Shown here piece by piece: positions 52,995 to 61,247 of a DNA stretch of 64,000 nt. The stretch is from Cystobacter ferrugineus (GTDB lineage Bacteria > Myxococcota > Myxococcia > Myxococcales > Myxococcaceae): contig NZ_MPIN01000003.1 in assembly GCF_001887355.1 (NCBI RefSeq), positions 1-64,000 of the forward strand, written 5' to 3'. Position numbers and translations under genes: made by a program. The notes below the pieces were generated by a model that was not told the DNA's origin, ran no database searches, and saw only the letters and a program-made list of their open reading frames with translations. The stretch's first letter is position 1. Each line of letters begins with the position of its first letter.

Positions 52995-54146
52995 ATGCAA
53001 GGCACTACAAGAAGATGGATGACCAGACTACTGGGAGTCTGGCTCGGAGCGGTGATGGGCGCGGGCTGCGGTCAGCCCACGGTCGAGTCGGGGGATCAAG
53101 CGCAGCTTGGCGCTCCTCTGCGGGCCGCGCAGTCAGCCCGTCTCGCGGGGAGCGAAACTCGTTCTCTGGCATTGCGCCCAAATGGCATCGTCTGGGGCAC
53201 GGACTCCAACTCGAACTCGGCGCCGGTGCCGGAGCTGATCGGAGCGGTCGCCGTGGCCGATGGCGAAGCGCATTCGCTGGCGTTGCGTTATGATGGCACC
53301 GTGTGGTCCTGGGGCAGCAACGGCTACGGCGCGCTGGGGGATGGCACGCTGATCGACAGCGCGGTGCCGGTGCAAGCGCAGGGGTTGGACGGGGTGGTGG
53401 CCGTGGCCGCGGGCTCCTTCTATTCGCTGGCGGTGCGTTATGATGGCACCGTGTGGGCCTGGGGCTACAACGCCTACGGTCAGCTGGGAGATGGCACGAC
53501 GGACGAGCGCTTCGTGCCGGTGCAGGTGCAGGGGTTGGACGGGGTGGTGGCCGTGGCCGCGAACTACAGCCATTCGCTGGCGTTGCGCTCGGACGGCACC
53601 GTGTGGGCGTGGGGCGACAACTCTTCCGGACAGTTGGGAGATGGCACCACGAGCAGCCGCTCGGTGCCGGTGCCAGTGCCGTGGTTGAACGGCGGGGTGG
53701 TGGCCGTGGCCGCGGGCGTCTCGCATTCGCTGGCGGTGCGCTCGGACGGCTCCGTGTGGACCTGGGGCGCCAATTATCGAGGCCAGCTGGGAGATGGCAC
53801 CACGAGCAGCCGCTCGGTGCCGGGGCGGGTGCAAGGGGTTGGCGGGGTGGTGGCCGTGGCCGCGGGCGTCTCGCATTCGCTGGCGGTGCGCTCGGACGGC
53901 TCCGTGTGGGCCTGGGGCGCCAATTATCGAGGCCAGCTGGGGGATGGGACCACGAGCGAGCGCTCGGTGCCGGGGCAGGTGCAGGGGTTGAGCGGGGTGG
54001 TGGCCGTGGGCGCGGGCTTCAACCATTCGCTGGCGGTGAGTTCGGACGGCACCGCGTGGGCCTGGGGCGACAACTCCTACGGCCAACTGGGGGTTGGAGG
54101 AGCCACCTCGTACTCAACCACCGCCATTCCCTCTTCGCTGTATTGA
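52995..54146 (+). CDS. RCC1-repeat lipoprotein, 383 aa
   Basis: A basic N-terminus and hydrophobic stretch end in a GAGC lipobox. The rest is six RCC1-type repeats of about 50 residues ([28 protein letters not shown]...SVPV.VQGL). These should fold into a seven-bladed propeller with an incomplete blade at the start. RCC1-repeat lipoproteins are frequent in myxobacteria; their ligands are mostly unknown. The ATG at 52995 gives a normal signal peptide; a TTG 18 nt upstream and an ATG at 53019 are alternatives. Confidence 0.88.
   Translation: MQGTTRRWMTRLLGVWLGAVMGAGCGQPTVESGDQAQLGAPLRAAQSARLAGSETRSLALRPNGIVWGTDSNSNSAPVPELIGAVAVADGEAHSLALRYDGTVWSWGSNGYGALGDGTLIDSAVPVQAQGLDGVVAVAAGSFYSLAVRYDGTVWAWGYNAYGQLGDGTTDERFVPVQVQGLDGVVAVAANYSHSLALRSDGTVWAWGDNSSGQLGDGTTSSRSVPVPVPWLNGGVVAVAAGVSHSLAVRSDGSVWTWGANYRGQLGDGTTSSRSVPGRVQGVGGVVAVAAGVSHSLAVRSDGSVWAWGANYRGQLGDGTTSERSVPGQVQGLSGVVAVGAGFNHSLAVSSDGTAWAWGDNSYGQLGVGGATSYSTTAIPSSLY
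53245..54127 (+). repeat. 150-153-bp tandem repeats in the RCC1 gene
   Basis: Units start near 53245, 53398, 53548, 53701, 53851 and 54001. The fourth and fifth differ by one base over their first 90 bp (the synonymous-region change TGGA/TGGG encodes Thr/Ala), showing recent duplication or gene conversion. The other units are clearly diverged. Confidence 0.9.
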
Positions 54147-54213
54147 GTGCAGTGCCGGGGGGGGCACCGCGCACGCTTGTTGATGGAAATTCGAACCGAC
54201 TGGTTGATGGGCA

Positions 54214-54321
54214 TCAGCAAGCCTTGCAACTCTCGCAGCGCACCCGCGCAAACCCGTGTGCCAGCACGCCGCATTCCAGGTACCTGGCGAAGTCCCGCTC
54301 CACGTATCGGGGCAGGCCGCG
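54214..54321 (-). pseudogene. N-terminal remnant of an IS91-type transposase
   Basis: The 316-bp gap 54147-54462 has no intact gene. On the minus strand GLPRYVERDFARYLECGVLAHGFARVRCESC reads exactly like the start of IS91/ISCR-type transposases, with the first CxxC of the zinc domain. The frame stops right after it (54214). The next conserved block (CKGRGFCPSC in intact enzymes) is absent. It is in the same orientation as the C-terminal remnant at 45947-46080. Confidence 0.6.
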
Positions 54322-54462
54322 TCGCCCGGAGCAAGGGTTGCCGGGAGAACCAGATGAGCCTGCTCCCCTGCCCTCCAGCCCGGCATGTCGGCGCGGGAGA
54401 ATGTTCCGTCCATCCGGGAGGGTTGATCCTCCGCAACGGGAGGACGAATCGCGGGAGGACGA

Positions 54463-54843
54463 TTGGATCCAACGGCTGCCCAGGATGTCACTCGCAAGGT
54501 GCTGGTCGTCGATGACGACGCGGACTGGCGGGAGTTCCTCCGCTTGTGCCTGGAGGATCTCGGCTACGAGGCCATTGAGGCCGCCAATGGCCAGGAGGCC
54601 CTCGAGTCGCTGGCGCGACAACGCTACCGGGTGATGCTCCTGGACCTGAACATGCCCGGGATGAATGGGCTCGAGGTGCTGGAGCGGATGCCCCGAAATG
54701 GGGAGCCACCCCGGGTGGTGCTGCTGACGGCCGCGGCGGTGCAGGACGTGGGCGGGGCCCTGCGCTCCGGGCCCCACTACTACCTGCCCAAGGGAGCGAG
54801 CAGGGATCAGCTCTCCCTGTTGCTCCAGTCGCTGGACGCTTGA
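54463..54843 (+). CDS. Stand-alone receiver-domain response regulator, 126 aa
   Basis: A single receiver domain: VLVVDDDADW, acceptor Asp in MLLDLNMPGMNG, Thr in VLLTAAA, and Lys in YLPKGAS (the usual KPF is KGAS). It has no output domain. The TTG at 54463 is used because GGGAGGA lies just upstream and no ATG suits. No kinase is adjacent, so it is an orphan; its partner could be any hybrid kinase in the genome. Confidence 0.8.
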   Translation: MDPTAAQDVTRKVLVVDDDADWREFLRLCLEDLGYEAIEAANGQEALESLARQRYRVMLLDLNMPGMNGLEVLERMPRNGEPPRVVLLTAAAVQDVGGALRSGPHYYLPKGASRDQLSLLLQSLDA

Positions 54844-54865
54844 TCTTCGAGCACACCGCGACGAA

Positions 54866-55174
54866 CTACACCTCCTTGAACTTCGTCCCCGTGGTCCCGA
54901 TGCGCTCCAGGGCCTCCTTGATCTCCTCGGAGACGAAGAGCGAAGCGACCTTGACGTGAACAACAGGAATGGCGCCAGCATCCGCGAGCGAAAAGTCGAG
55001 CGGTTTGCCAGGGCGATAAAGGGGGACGCGCAGCCCTCCCTTGACCTGAACGGGTTCCCCCCGCATGAACAGCCACGACCCATGAGCCTGTCCCGATGCA
55101 TCAATGGGCGTGCCCAGATGCCATCGGCCAGCAACGTGAACGTCATCGGATAGGTCGAAGTACCGCTTCGCCAT
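54866..55174 (-). CDS. Imm11-family immunity protein with an internal deletion, 102 aa
   Basis: The N-terminal ~80 residues follow the myxobacterial Imm11 (MXAN_0049-type) pattern: MAKRYFDLSDDVHVAGRWHLGTP, LFMRGEPVQV, GKPLDFSLADAGAIPVVHVKVAS. Directly after VKVASLF comes VSEEIKEALERIGTTGTKFKEV, which in full-length relatives is the very C-terminus. Relatives have about 190 residues, so some 85 central residues appear to have been lost in frame. It starts 15 bp after the reconstructed end of the toxin gene, as expected of a toxin-immunity operon. Whether 102 residues still protect is doubtful. Family assignment is from memory of the motif, not a search. Confidence 0.7.
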   Translation of the reverse strand: MAKRYFDLSDDVHVAGRWHLGTPIDASGQAHGSWLFMRGEPVQVKGGLRVPLYRPGKPLDFSLADAGAIPVVHVKVASLFVSEEIKEALERIGTTGTKFKEV

Positions 55175-55189
55175 CGTCAGTTCCTCGAG

Positions 55190-55425
55190 TCATGGGCTCC
55201 GGGTCACCAGCTTGTTGAGCCGTGAACCCGGGGTGGAGATCCGTCGTCCAAGTCGTTGGAGTTCGCTCGTCAGTGCCGCCCGGCACTCCTGGATGCTACG
55301 GCACTCCAGCGTCGCATCTCTCAGGCGTCGGAAGACCTCTTCGTGGTACGCCTGCGGGTGAGGTCCCTTGGCTTGGAAGCCGCTCCGCTCACGCTCTGAG
55401 CTGTCGAGGCAACCGCGTTGGGAGC
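55190..55425 (-). pseudogene. Out-of-frame C-terminal tip of the SitA-like toxin
   Basis: In the frame shifted relative to the toxin gene, the minus strand reads SGFQAKGPHPQAYHEEVF, RRLRDATLECRSIQECRAAL, TSELQRLGRRIS, TPGSRLNKLVTRSP and stops at 55190. This is ordinary myxobacterial toxin-tip sequence, with two Cys. It ends 15 bp before the Imm11 start, whereas the frame of the main gene stops early at 55321 in low-quality sequence. A one- or two-base indel between about 55390 and 55425 would join them. Confidence 0.65.
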
Positions 55426-56388
55426 CAGGGCGATGGTGACCGCATCAGCGGCCACGGTCACGGCTGCTACCTGAGCCACCTCGGTCAGCCGGAGTCCCGC
55501 CCGCGCCACACCCTTCACTGAAGCCTGAGCCGAGCCAGGCAAGGTGGGCACCTTGGCCGAGAAGCTGGCGGCCGTCTGACCGATGGCGACCGTGAGCAGC
55601 AGCGCGAACGCCCGTGCCGCATTCTTCCCCATCACCTTGCCATACGTCTTCCCAGCCTCGCGGATCGCGGCGAACGAAGTGGCGTGCTCCAACTCCTCCA
55701 CCAGCCGCCTCCAGCCCTGGATGAGCGTCCAGAACGTGTCCACTCCGATGTAGCAGACGAAGGTGGCCGTAACGACCGTCGCCAGCCCCTTGGAAAACAC
55801 CGGCTCGGGCGCCAGCCACATCGCGGCGTAGATCGCCATCGTCCAGTAGAGCGATGCCTTGAGCGCCTCCGGGTCCGCCATGCCCTTGAAGGACTGCATC
55901 ATCTCAGGAACGATCTCTTCGATGGCGAAGGACCTCCCCAGGGCGTAGCGGCCATCCCCGGTGAGCAGGGGGTTGTTCATCAGCACGTTCCGGCAATCCC
56001 CAGGCTTCCCGAGGGCCTCGCAGAACCGCAGGTACTCCTGGGTTACTCGCGTATTCATCTCGGCCCACGAAGAAGCCGGGAACTGCCCGTCCAGAGGAAC
56101 GACACCTTCGCGCTGGGTGTAGCGATACCAGCCACTGCGAGGGGGAACCTCGAACAGCGACCGCGCGGCTTCCTCGGGGTTGAGTGAGGGCCTCTTCTGG
56201 CGGAGTTGCTTCGCGATGGCCCGCGTGAACTCCTCCTCCTCCAGTTCCACCGGCTCGACATCGTCCGTGCTGGGGACGTGGATGACGGGCTGGCCCCGCA
56301 CCGTATCGAGGCGTACCACTCGGGTGGGGCTGCACGCGGTGGACAGGGCCAAGAACAAGACCGCAACGACCAGACGCCGAGGAGCCAT
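55321..56388 (-). CDS. SitA5-like polymorphic lipoprotein toxin, frameshifted near its C-terminus
   Basis: SitA proteins are lipoprotein toxins passed between kin cells by outer-membrane exchange in Myxococcus. The signal peptide has a STAC lipobox (Cys near residue 19). The conserved body follows: RVVRLDTVRGQPVIHVPS, a LTGDGRYALG segment, then MWLAPEPVFSKGLATVV, FWTLIQGWRRLVEE, YGKVMGKNAARAFALL and KVPTLPGSAQA. This order fits the SitA5-type family as I recall it. After about residue 325 the frame turns into Arg/Thr/Lys-rich text and stops. The true toxin tip lies in another frame (55190-55425). The 355-aa product would lack its toxin tip. GGAGGG precedes the ATG. No sitB is present. Confidence 0.75.
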   Translation of the reverse strand: MAPRRLVVAVLFLALSTACSPTRVVRLDTVRGQPVIHVPSTDDVEPVELEEEEFTRAIAKQLRQKRPSLNPEEAARSLFEVPPRSGWYRYTQREGVVPLDGQFPASSWAEMNTRVTQEYLRFCEALGKPGDCRNVLMNNPLLTGDGRYALGRSFAIEEIVPEMMQSFKGMADPEALKASLYWTMAIYAAMWLAPEPVFSKGLATVVTATFVCYIGVDTFWTLIQGWRRLVEELEHATSFAAIREAGKTYGKVMGKNAARAFALLLTVAIGQTAASFSAKVPTLPGSAQASVKGVARAGLRLTEVAQVAAVTVAADAVTIALAPNAVASTAQSVSGAASKPRDLTRRRTTKRSSDA

Positions 56389-56473
56389 GAGACGCCCTCC
56401 AGAGCGAGGAGGGTTCGAGTCTACGGGCAGAGTACCCCAGCGACGATGGGCCTGAGCCGTTTGGCGCTCCCGC

Positions 56474-57517
56474 TCACATCCCCGAGGCCTTCGGCCTCCA
56501 CGTGCGCCGGGCGATACGCGCCAGATCCTCCGCGGAACCATAGCGCTGATCCAAGGCCCTCGACGCCCGGGCCCAGTCCTGGATGGTGCGGATGGAGGCG
56601 TACTGCTCCACCACGAAGGGCTCGCCCCGCCACGCGAGCGCCCGCTCCCACAGCACCTCGAACGGCTCCTCGAGCACGGTGCCCACCTTGGCCTCGCACG
56701 TCTCGAATGCCCGGAGCTGCCCATCCGGCTCCAGGTGCGCGAAGGGCAGCCGGGGCGCGCCAGGCTCCCCGTACGAGTAGAACGACCGCACGTCGCTCAC
56801 CGCCACCCGCACACCATTGGACGCCAGCGACGCCAGCCGTGCCTCATCGGCCAGCAACGCCTGGCCCTCCTCGTGGGTGAGCAGCTCGCGCGCCTCGAAG
56901 TCCTCCTCGGCCGCGAGCCCGCTGGGAATCACCATCCCGAGCTGGATGGCTCCCAGGCCGGGAAAGCGCCCGGACAACTCCCGCACCAGCAGCTCCGTCT
57001 CCGCCAGGTTGCTGCGCATGACCGTCATCTCGACGCCCAGCGCATAACAGGGCTCCCCGCGCGCCAGGCGCTCCCGCCGCTCGCGCGCGAGCAGCTCCAG
57101 CGCCGCCATCGCCCGCTCGAAGGAGCCCACGCGGCCTCGAATCATGTCGTGGGTGCGCGCCTGGCCACCGTCCACGCTCACGCACACGCGCGCGAAGGTG
57201 TCCGCCAGCCGCCGCGCGAGGGCCTCGTCCATCATCCACCCGCTGGTGTACAGGCCCACCGGCAGCCCCGCCTCGCGCAGACGCTCGACCGCCTCCTCCC
57301 ACCCGGGCGCGAGCAGGGGCTCCCCTCCGCTCAGCGCCACGCCTCGCGGCTTCACCCGGGCGATCACCTCCGCGATCCGCAACACGTCCTCGCGCCGCGA
57401 AACCGCGGGCCGCCGTCCGGACTCGGAGTAGCAATGGTTACAGCGCAGGGGACACGCATAAGTCATGTCCCAGATGATGCTCTCGACCCGCACGAGCGTT
57501 CTCCACGGCTTTGACAC
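56474..57517 (-). CDS. Radical SAM protein, 347 aa
   Basis: The iron-sulphur motif CPLRCNHC (C-x3-C-x2-C, in the setting WDMTYACPLRCNHCYSESG) is at about residue 22, followed by the SAM-binding LSGGEPLL and a VCVSVDGG strand. The C-terminal part resembles the SPASM/twitch region of peptide-modifying enzymes (LEPDGQLRAFETCEAKVGTVLEEPFEVLWER) but has too few Cys for full auxiliary clusters. No precursor peptide or transporter is adjacent, so a RiPP role is unsupported. The GTG start at 57517 lies inside a 10-bp palindrome. An 85-bp gap separates it from the toxin gene. Confidence 0.88.
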   Translation of the reverse strand: MSKPWRTLVRVESIIWDMTYACPLRCNHCYSESGRRPAVSRREDVLRIAEVIARVKPRGVALSGGEPLLAPGWEEAVERLREAGLPVGLYTSGWMMDEALARRLADTFARVCVSVDGGQARTHDMIRGRVGSFERAMAALELLARERRERLARGEPCYALGVEMTVMRSNLAETELLVRELSGRFPGLGAIQLGMVIPSGLAAEEDFEARELLTHEEGQALLADEARLASLASNGVRVAVSDVRSFYSYGEPGAPRLPFAHLEPDGQLRAFETCEAKVGTVLEEPFEVLWERALAWRGEPFVVEQYASIRTIQDWARASRALDQRYGSAEDLARIARRTWRPKASGM

Positions 57518-57562
57518 GTGTCAGTCGAGTACGGCTATACAGTCCTACTGTCCATATACTGT
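57513..57562. promoter_or_regulatory. Palindromic operator-like cluster over the radical SAM start
   Basis: GACACGTGTC (57513-57522) is a perfect 10-bp palindrome covering the start codon. ACAGT-CCT-ACTGT (57539-57551) is an inverted repeat, and TACTGT recurs at 57546 and 57557, 11 bp apart. The sequence is AT-richer than its surroundings. It lies upstream of the radical SAM gene and 80 bp from the end of the MshEN-GAF gene. Confidence 0.4.
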
Positions 57563-57641
57563 GAGTCTGTCCTGGTACGAATCCGCCCAGGGTTCGAGGA
57601 CGGCGCCGGACTCCTGAAGCCACCCGGCCCCGAGCCCGCCC

Positions 57642-59531
57642 TCAGAAGCAGGTCTCGTGCAGCCGACCATAGGCCTCGGACGCCGCCGCGAGCAGGCGCT
57701 CCAGCTCGTCGAGTTCCTCGGCGCCAAAGGGCGCGGGTCCCCCGTCGATGACGACGAAGCCCACCGCGCGCTGGCGCAGCCGGATGGGAGCGGCCATCAA
57801 GTGCGAGGAGGCTCCGCCCAGCGCGGCGAAGAGCGCCTCGTCCGTCCGGCTCTCCGGCGCGCTGGAGACGACGGGCCCCCCATCCGAAGCCGCCTGGGCG
57901 AGCAGCGAGGGCGTCGACAGGTCCACCTTCAAGGCCGCCACCTCGGGCTTGTCGCTCCCCGTTCCGCACGCGAGCCCCACCCGGATGGCGCCAAAGGTCT
58001 CTCCCAACAGGTAGCTCCGGGGAAAGCGCCCATGCGCATAGGACAGCAGCGCCTGGCCCAACTGGCCCCGGGTCGTCGCCCGCCGCAGCGCCTCCATGGC
58101 CTCCGGGAGCTGCACCCACTGTGGCCCCTGGGTGCCCGTGCTGGACGGCAACGCCCCTTCCTTCTCGCCCTCGTCCCGTCCCAGGCGGGCTTCCCAGCGC
58201 GGGAGGAACTCATGGACGCGGGCGAGCGGCACTCCGTCCGAGTCATTGGCCGCCAGCGAGGAGAAGTCCACCTCGAGGCCCCGCTGGGCCCAGGACGCGG
58301 AGCCCGAATCCGACTCGATGTAGTCGATGTCCGAGGCCAACTCCCACGCACCGGCGGGGGCCTGGGGCAACTCCATCGCTTGGAGCCTCCACCCCGCCAC
58401 GCCTGGCGCCTCGAGGACCTCATCCGCCGAAAGCTCCACCAGCGGCAGAGACGAAGGCCTCACGTCCTCCTCGGAAGCGCGCGCCTCGTGGGAGGAGGAC
58501 GCCGTCTGCTCCTGCACCGAGGCGGACTGGGGAGGCGCCGGTACCTCGGGAAACAGCTCCGCCGTGCGCGGGGGAACGGCCACGAACGGCTCACCCCCAG
58601 GCCGAGAAGGCGTGGGGGGCGCGGCGAGCGGAACCGGCTCCGTCAACGGCCCGGCCCACACGTGCCGTGGAACCGGAACCGGTGGCGGGGTGGGCGCGGC
58701 CCGAGGGGGAGCGGAAGGGACCGGAGCCAGGAGCACCGCCGCCCCGGAGGCCATCACCGCGACCGGTGGGGCCGCCGCCAGACGAGCCCCCGCCGGAGCC
58801 CTCTGGAGTTGGGGAGACACACGGGGCGGGTCGACAGGACGAGCGGGGACCTGGGCCGGAGGAGGCACGCCCGGAGCCGCCGCGGCGCCCGTTGCCGGAG
58901 GCACCACGTGAAGCCTCGGAGCAACCGCCGTGCTTCGCTGCGTCAACCCCGGCGGATGGAGCGGAGCCACGGGAGCAGGGCCCGCGGAACCAGGGGCCAC
59001 CGCGGGAAGCGTCACGGCCGCCGGCGGCCGGGCCTTCGGAGACGAGGAGAGCGGGGTCGCCCCGGGCCGGGGCAGTCCCGGACGGGAGGGACGCACGGGC
59101 CGGGCAATGCCGTAATGCCGCTCCAACACCTGGAACAGGCGCGGCTCCGGAAGAATGGACGGCACGATGCGCATGCCCGTGGCGAACGCGAGCGCGTCCA
59201 CGTGCCGGGGATCCTGGGGCTCCGCCATGGCCACGCGCAGCCGACGGCCTTCCAGCGCCAGGGGGATCGCCAGGTGGTGGCGCGCGAGCTCGGGCCGCAG
59301 CAGGGCCACCGCCTGGGCCGACACCGCCGCCAGTTCCGCCTCCGTCACCAGGGGGAAATGGTAGGTGTCGGACAGGGCCTGCCCGAGCGTGGCCAGATCG
59401 AGCATGCCCAGCTCGACGAGGTTGGTGCCCAGACTCCCCCCGTAGATGAGTCGAGATTTAAGGGCCTCGTCCAGTTGCGTCTGGGTGAGGAGTCCCTTGC
59501 GGACCAGATGCGCTCCGAGCGGATCAACCAT
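57642..59531 (-). CDS. MshEN/GspE-N and GAF-domain protein with a long proline-rich linker
   Basis: Residues 1-140 are a GspE-N/MshEN module (LGAHLVRKGLLTQTQLDEAL, GGSLGTNLVELGMLD, HLAIPLALEGRRLRVAMAEP), a fold that can bind cyclic di-GMP. The usual leading Arg of that site is Pro here. Residues ~145-470 are Pro/Ala-rich and then acidic, likely disordered. The last ~150 form a GAF-like domain (FGAIRVGLACGTG, HLMAAPIRLRQRAVGFVVIDGGPAPFGAEELDELERL). There is no ATPase part, so it is a regulator rather than a secretion motor. It lies 101 bp after the EpsZ-like gene and may regulate exopolysaccharide synthesis; that is inference. Confidence 0.82.
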   Translation of the reverse strand: MVDPLGAHLVRKGLLTQTQLDEALKSRLIYGGSLGTNLVELGMLDLATLGQALSDTYHFPLVTEAELAAVSAQAVALLRPELARHHLAIPLALEGRRLRVAMAEPQDPRHVDALAFATGMRIVPSILPEPRLFQVLERHYGIARPVRPSRPGLPRPGATPLSSSPKARPPAAVTLPAVAPGSAGPAPVAPLHPPGLTQRSTAVAPRLHVVPPATGAAAAPGVPPPAQVPARPVDPPRVSPQLQRAPAGARLAAAPPVAVMASGAAVLLAPVPSAPPRAAPTPPPVPVPRHVWAGPLTEPVPLAAPPTPSRPGGEPFVAVPPRTAELFPEVPAPPQSASVQEQTASSSHEARASEEDVRPSSLPLVELSADEVLEAPGVAGWRLQAMELPQAPAGAWELASDIDYIESDSGSASWAQRGLEVDFSSLAANDSDGVPLARVHEFLPRWEARLGRDEGEKEGALPSSTGTQGPQWVQLPEAMEALRRATTRGQLGQALLSYAHGRFPRSYLLGETFGAIRVGLACGTGSDKPEVAALKVDLSTPSLLAQAASDGGPVVSSAPESRTDEALFAALGGASSHLMAAPIRLRQRAVGFVVIDGGPAPFGAEELDELERLLAAASEAYGRLHETCF

Positions 59532-59632
59532 ACAGCCCGGATGGTAGGAACAATCCCTGGCACCGGCTGTCCGCGACTTCCGGAGAAGTCAAGCACAACT
59601 CATATCATTTCACGGATGTCTGGCAGCCCACT

Positions 59633-61027
59633 CTAATAGGCATTTTTGGACAGGAAGCCCCCGAGGGCGGTACGCACCAGGATCTTCAGGTCCATCAACA
59701 GGGACCAGTTCTCGATGTAGTACAGGTCGTACTCGATCCGCTTCTGGATGGAGGTCTGTCCGCGCAGGCCGTTGATCTGCGCCCAGCCGGTGATGCCCGC
59801 CTTCACCTTGTGGCGCAGGTGGTAGCGGGGAATCTGCCGCTTGAACTCCTCGATGAAGACGGGCCGCTCGGGACGGGGGCCCACGAGGCTCATGTCGCCG
59901 GTGAGCACGTTGAAGAACTGGGGCAGCTCGTCCAGCGAGTACTTGCGCAGGAACGTGCCGATGGGCGTGCGCCGCGGGTCGTCCTTGCTCGCCATGAGGG
60001 CGCCGGACGCCTCGGCATCCGTGCGCATGGTGCGGAACTTGAGGATGTGGAACGTCCGCCCATCCATGCCCATGCGCTCCTGGGCGTAGAGCAGCGGCCC
60101 GCGGCTGGTGAGCTTCACCGCGATCGCCACCAGCACCATCACCGGCGCGCTCAACACGATCGCCACCAGCGCGAAGAGGATGTCGAAGACGCGCTTGGCC
60201 ACCATGTTCCAGCCCGTCATCGGATCTCCCTGGAGACTGATGATGGGCAGGCCGCCGAACTCCTCCAGGCCACCGTACAGGGTGACGTACTGGTAGAGGT
60301 CCGGCACCACCTTCACGTCCACGGTGCGCAGCGCGAGCTGCTCCATGAGCGGCTTGACGGCGGCCTGCTGCTCGAGCGGCACCGCGATGACGACCTGATC
60401 CACCGGACGCGCGTCCAGCACCGCGTCCACGTCCTTCACGTGGCCCAGCACCGGGATGTCCCGCACCAGCTCACCCGGACGCTCGTCGCCCAGCGTGAGC
60501 ACCCCCGACACCCGGAAGCCCAGCTCCTTGTGGCCCTCCACCGTCTCGATGACGCGCTGGCCCAGCTCCCCCGTGCCGATGACGAGCACGGTCTTGAGGT
60601 TGTAGCCGCGCCGGCGCACCTCGCTGAGCACCGCGCGCAGCGCCAGCCGCACCGCCGACACCCCCACGAACGCGTAGCCCGCGAAGAACGCCAGCATGAG
60701 ACGCGAGTAGCGCTCGCGCGTGAAGTACGTCAGCGCCACCACGATGAGCGTCGCCATCACCGTGGCCTTGAAGACCTCGAAGACCTCGCCGATGTGCGTG
60801 CGCGCCCGGTTGGTCACGTACAGCCGCGCCTGCTGGTAGGTGAAGGGGAAGACCAGCAGCACCGTCGCCAACGACAGCAGCGTCTCGTCCCAGGCCGGCA
60901 AGCCGTACATCACCGGAATGGGCCCCTCGAAACGCGTGACGTACGCGAGCACGAACGCCCCCGTGAGCATCACCACATCCGCCGCGACCTTGATGGACGT
61001 GTAGAAGCGCTGGAACCGGCTGAACAC
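59633..61027 (-). CDS. epsZ: Polyprenyl-phosphate sugar-1-phosphate transferase (EpsZ/WcaJ-like)
   Basis: It starts polysaccharide assembly by moving hexose-1-phosphate onto undecaprenyl phosphate. The 464-aa protein has four N-terminal membrane helices and a CoA-binding-like middle domain (VLVIGTGELGQRVIE). A fifth hydrophobic segment (FDILFALVAIVLSAPVMVLVAI) leads the bacterial sugar transferase domain: LLYAQERMGMDGRTFHILKFRTM, RKYSLDELPQFFNVLTGDMSLVGPRPERP, and KAGITGWAQINGLRG. This is the full-length PHPT family. The symbol reflects similarity to Myxococcus EpsZ and the nearby glycosyltransferases, not a search. The GTG at 61027 follows AGAAGGAG. Confidence 0.9.
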   Translation of the reverse strand: MFSRFQRFYTSIKVAADVVMLTGAFVLAYVTRFEGPIPVMYGLPAWDETLLSLATVLLVFPFTYQQARLYVTNRARTHIGEVFEVFKATVMATLIVVALTYFTRERYSRLMLAFFAGYAFVGVSAVRLALRAVLSEVRRRGYNLKTVLVIGTGELGQRVIETVEGHKELGFRVSGVLTLGDERPGELVRDIPVLGHVKDVDAVLDARPVDQVVIAVPLEQQAAVKPLMEQLALRTVDVKVVPDLYQYVTLYGGLEEFGGLPIISLQGDPMTGWNMVAKRVFDILFALVAIVLSAPVMVLVAIAVKLTSRGPLLYAQERMGMDGRTFHILKFRTMRTDAEASGALMASKDDPRRTPIGTFLRKYSLDELPQFFNVLTGDMSLVGPRPERPVFIEEFKRQIPRYHLRHKVKAGITGWAQINGLRGQTSIQKRIEYDLYYIENWSLLMDLKILVRTALGGFLSKNAY

Positions 61028-61218
61028 GTGAAGCTCCTTCTCTCGGACCCGCGCGCGAGCTGCAATCCTCGCGCCCCACACCCACGGCTCGTCCGCTACC
61101 GGACACCCTCACAGCCGGTGCGCTCGTAGCATGGAAAGCGCCCGGAATCCAAGGGGTTGCCCCCACTGGACCCGCCCCACCCGGTTCCCGGACCCTCTGC
61201 CCCGCCTCGGGGAAGCGT

Positions 61219-61246
61219 GCCCCCTCTGACAGCCCTGTCAGGGGGC
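61219..61246 (-). terminator. Hairpin directly after the GT4 gene
   Basis: GCCCCCT and CTGACAG (61219-61232) pair with CTGTCAGGGGGC (61235-61246) with a two-base bulge. It lies 1 bp after the glycosyltransferase stop at 61248. No T run follows, so it may act as an attenuator or mRNA-stabilising stem. Confidence 0.45.
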
Positions 61247-61247
61247 G

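Noticed and set aside
53245-54127. Regular 150-bp repeats as a possible CRISPR or satellite array
   Set aside because: They are in-frame RCC1 repeats of a lipoprotein gene with no unique spacers.
56474-57517. RiPP maturase of a peptide cluster
   Set aside because: No precursor-like short gene, leader peptidase or transporter is within reach, and the SPASM cysteines are incomplete.
57511-57541. TTGACA and TATACA on the plus strand as a sigma-70 promoter
   Set aside because: The spacer is 19 bp and there is no plus-strand gene downstream; the bases are better explained by the palindromes.
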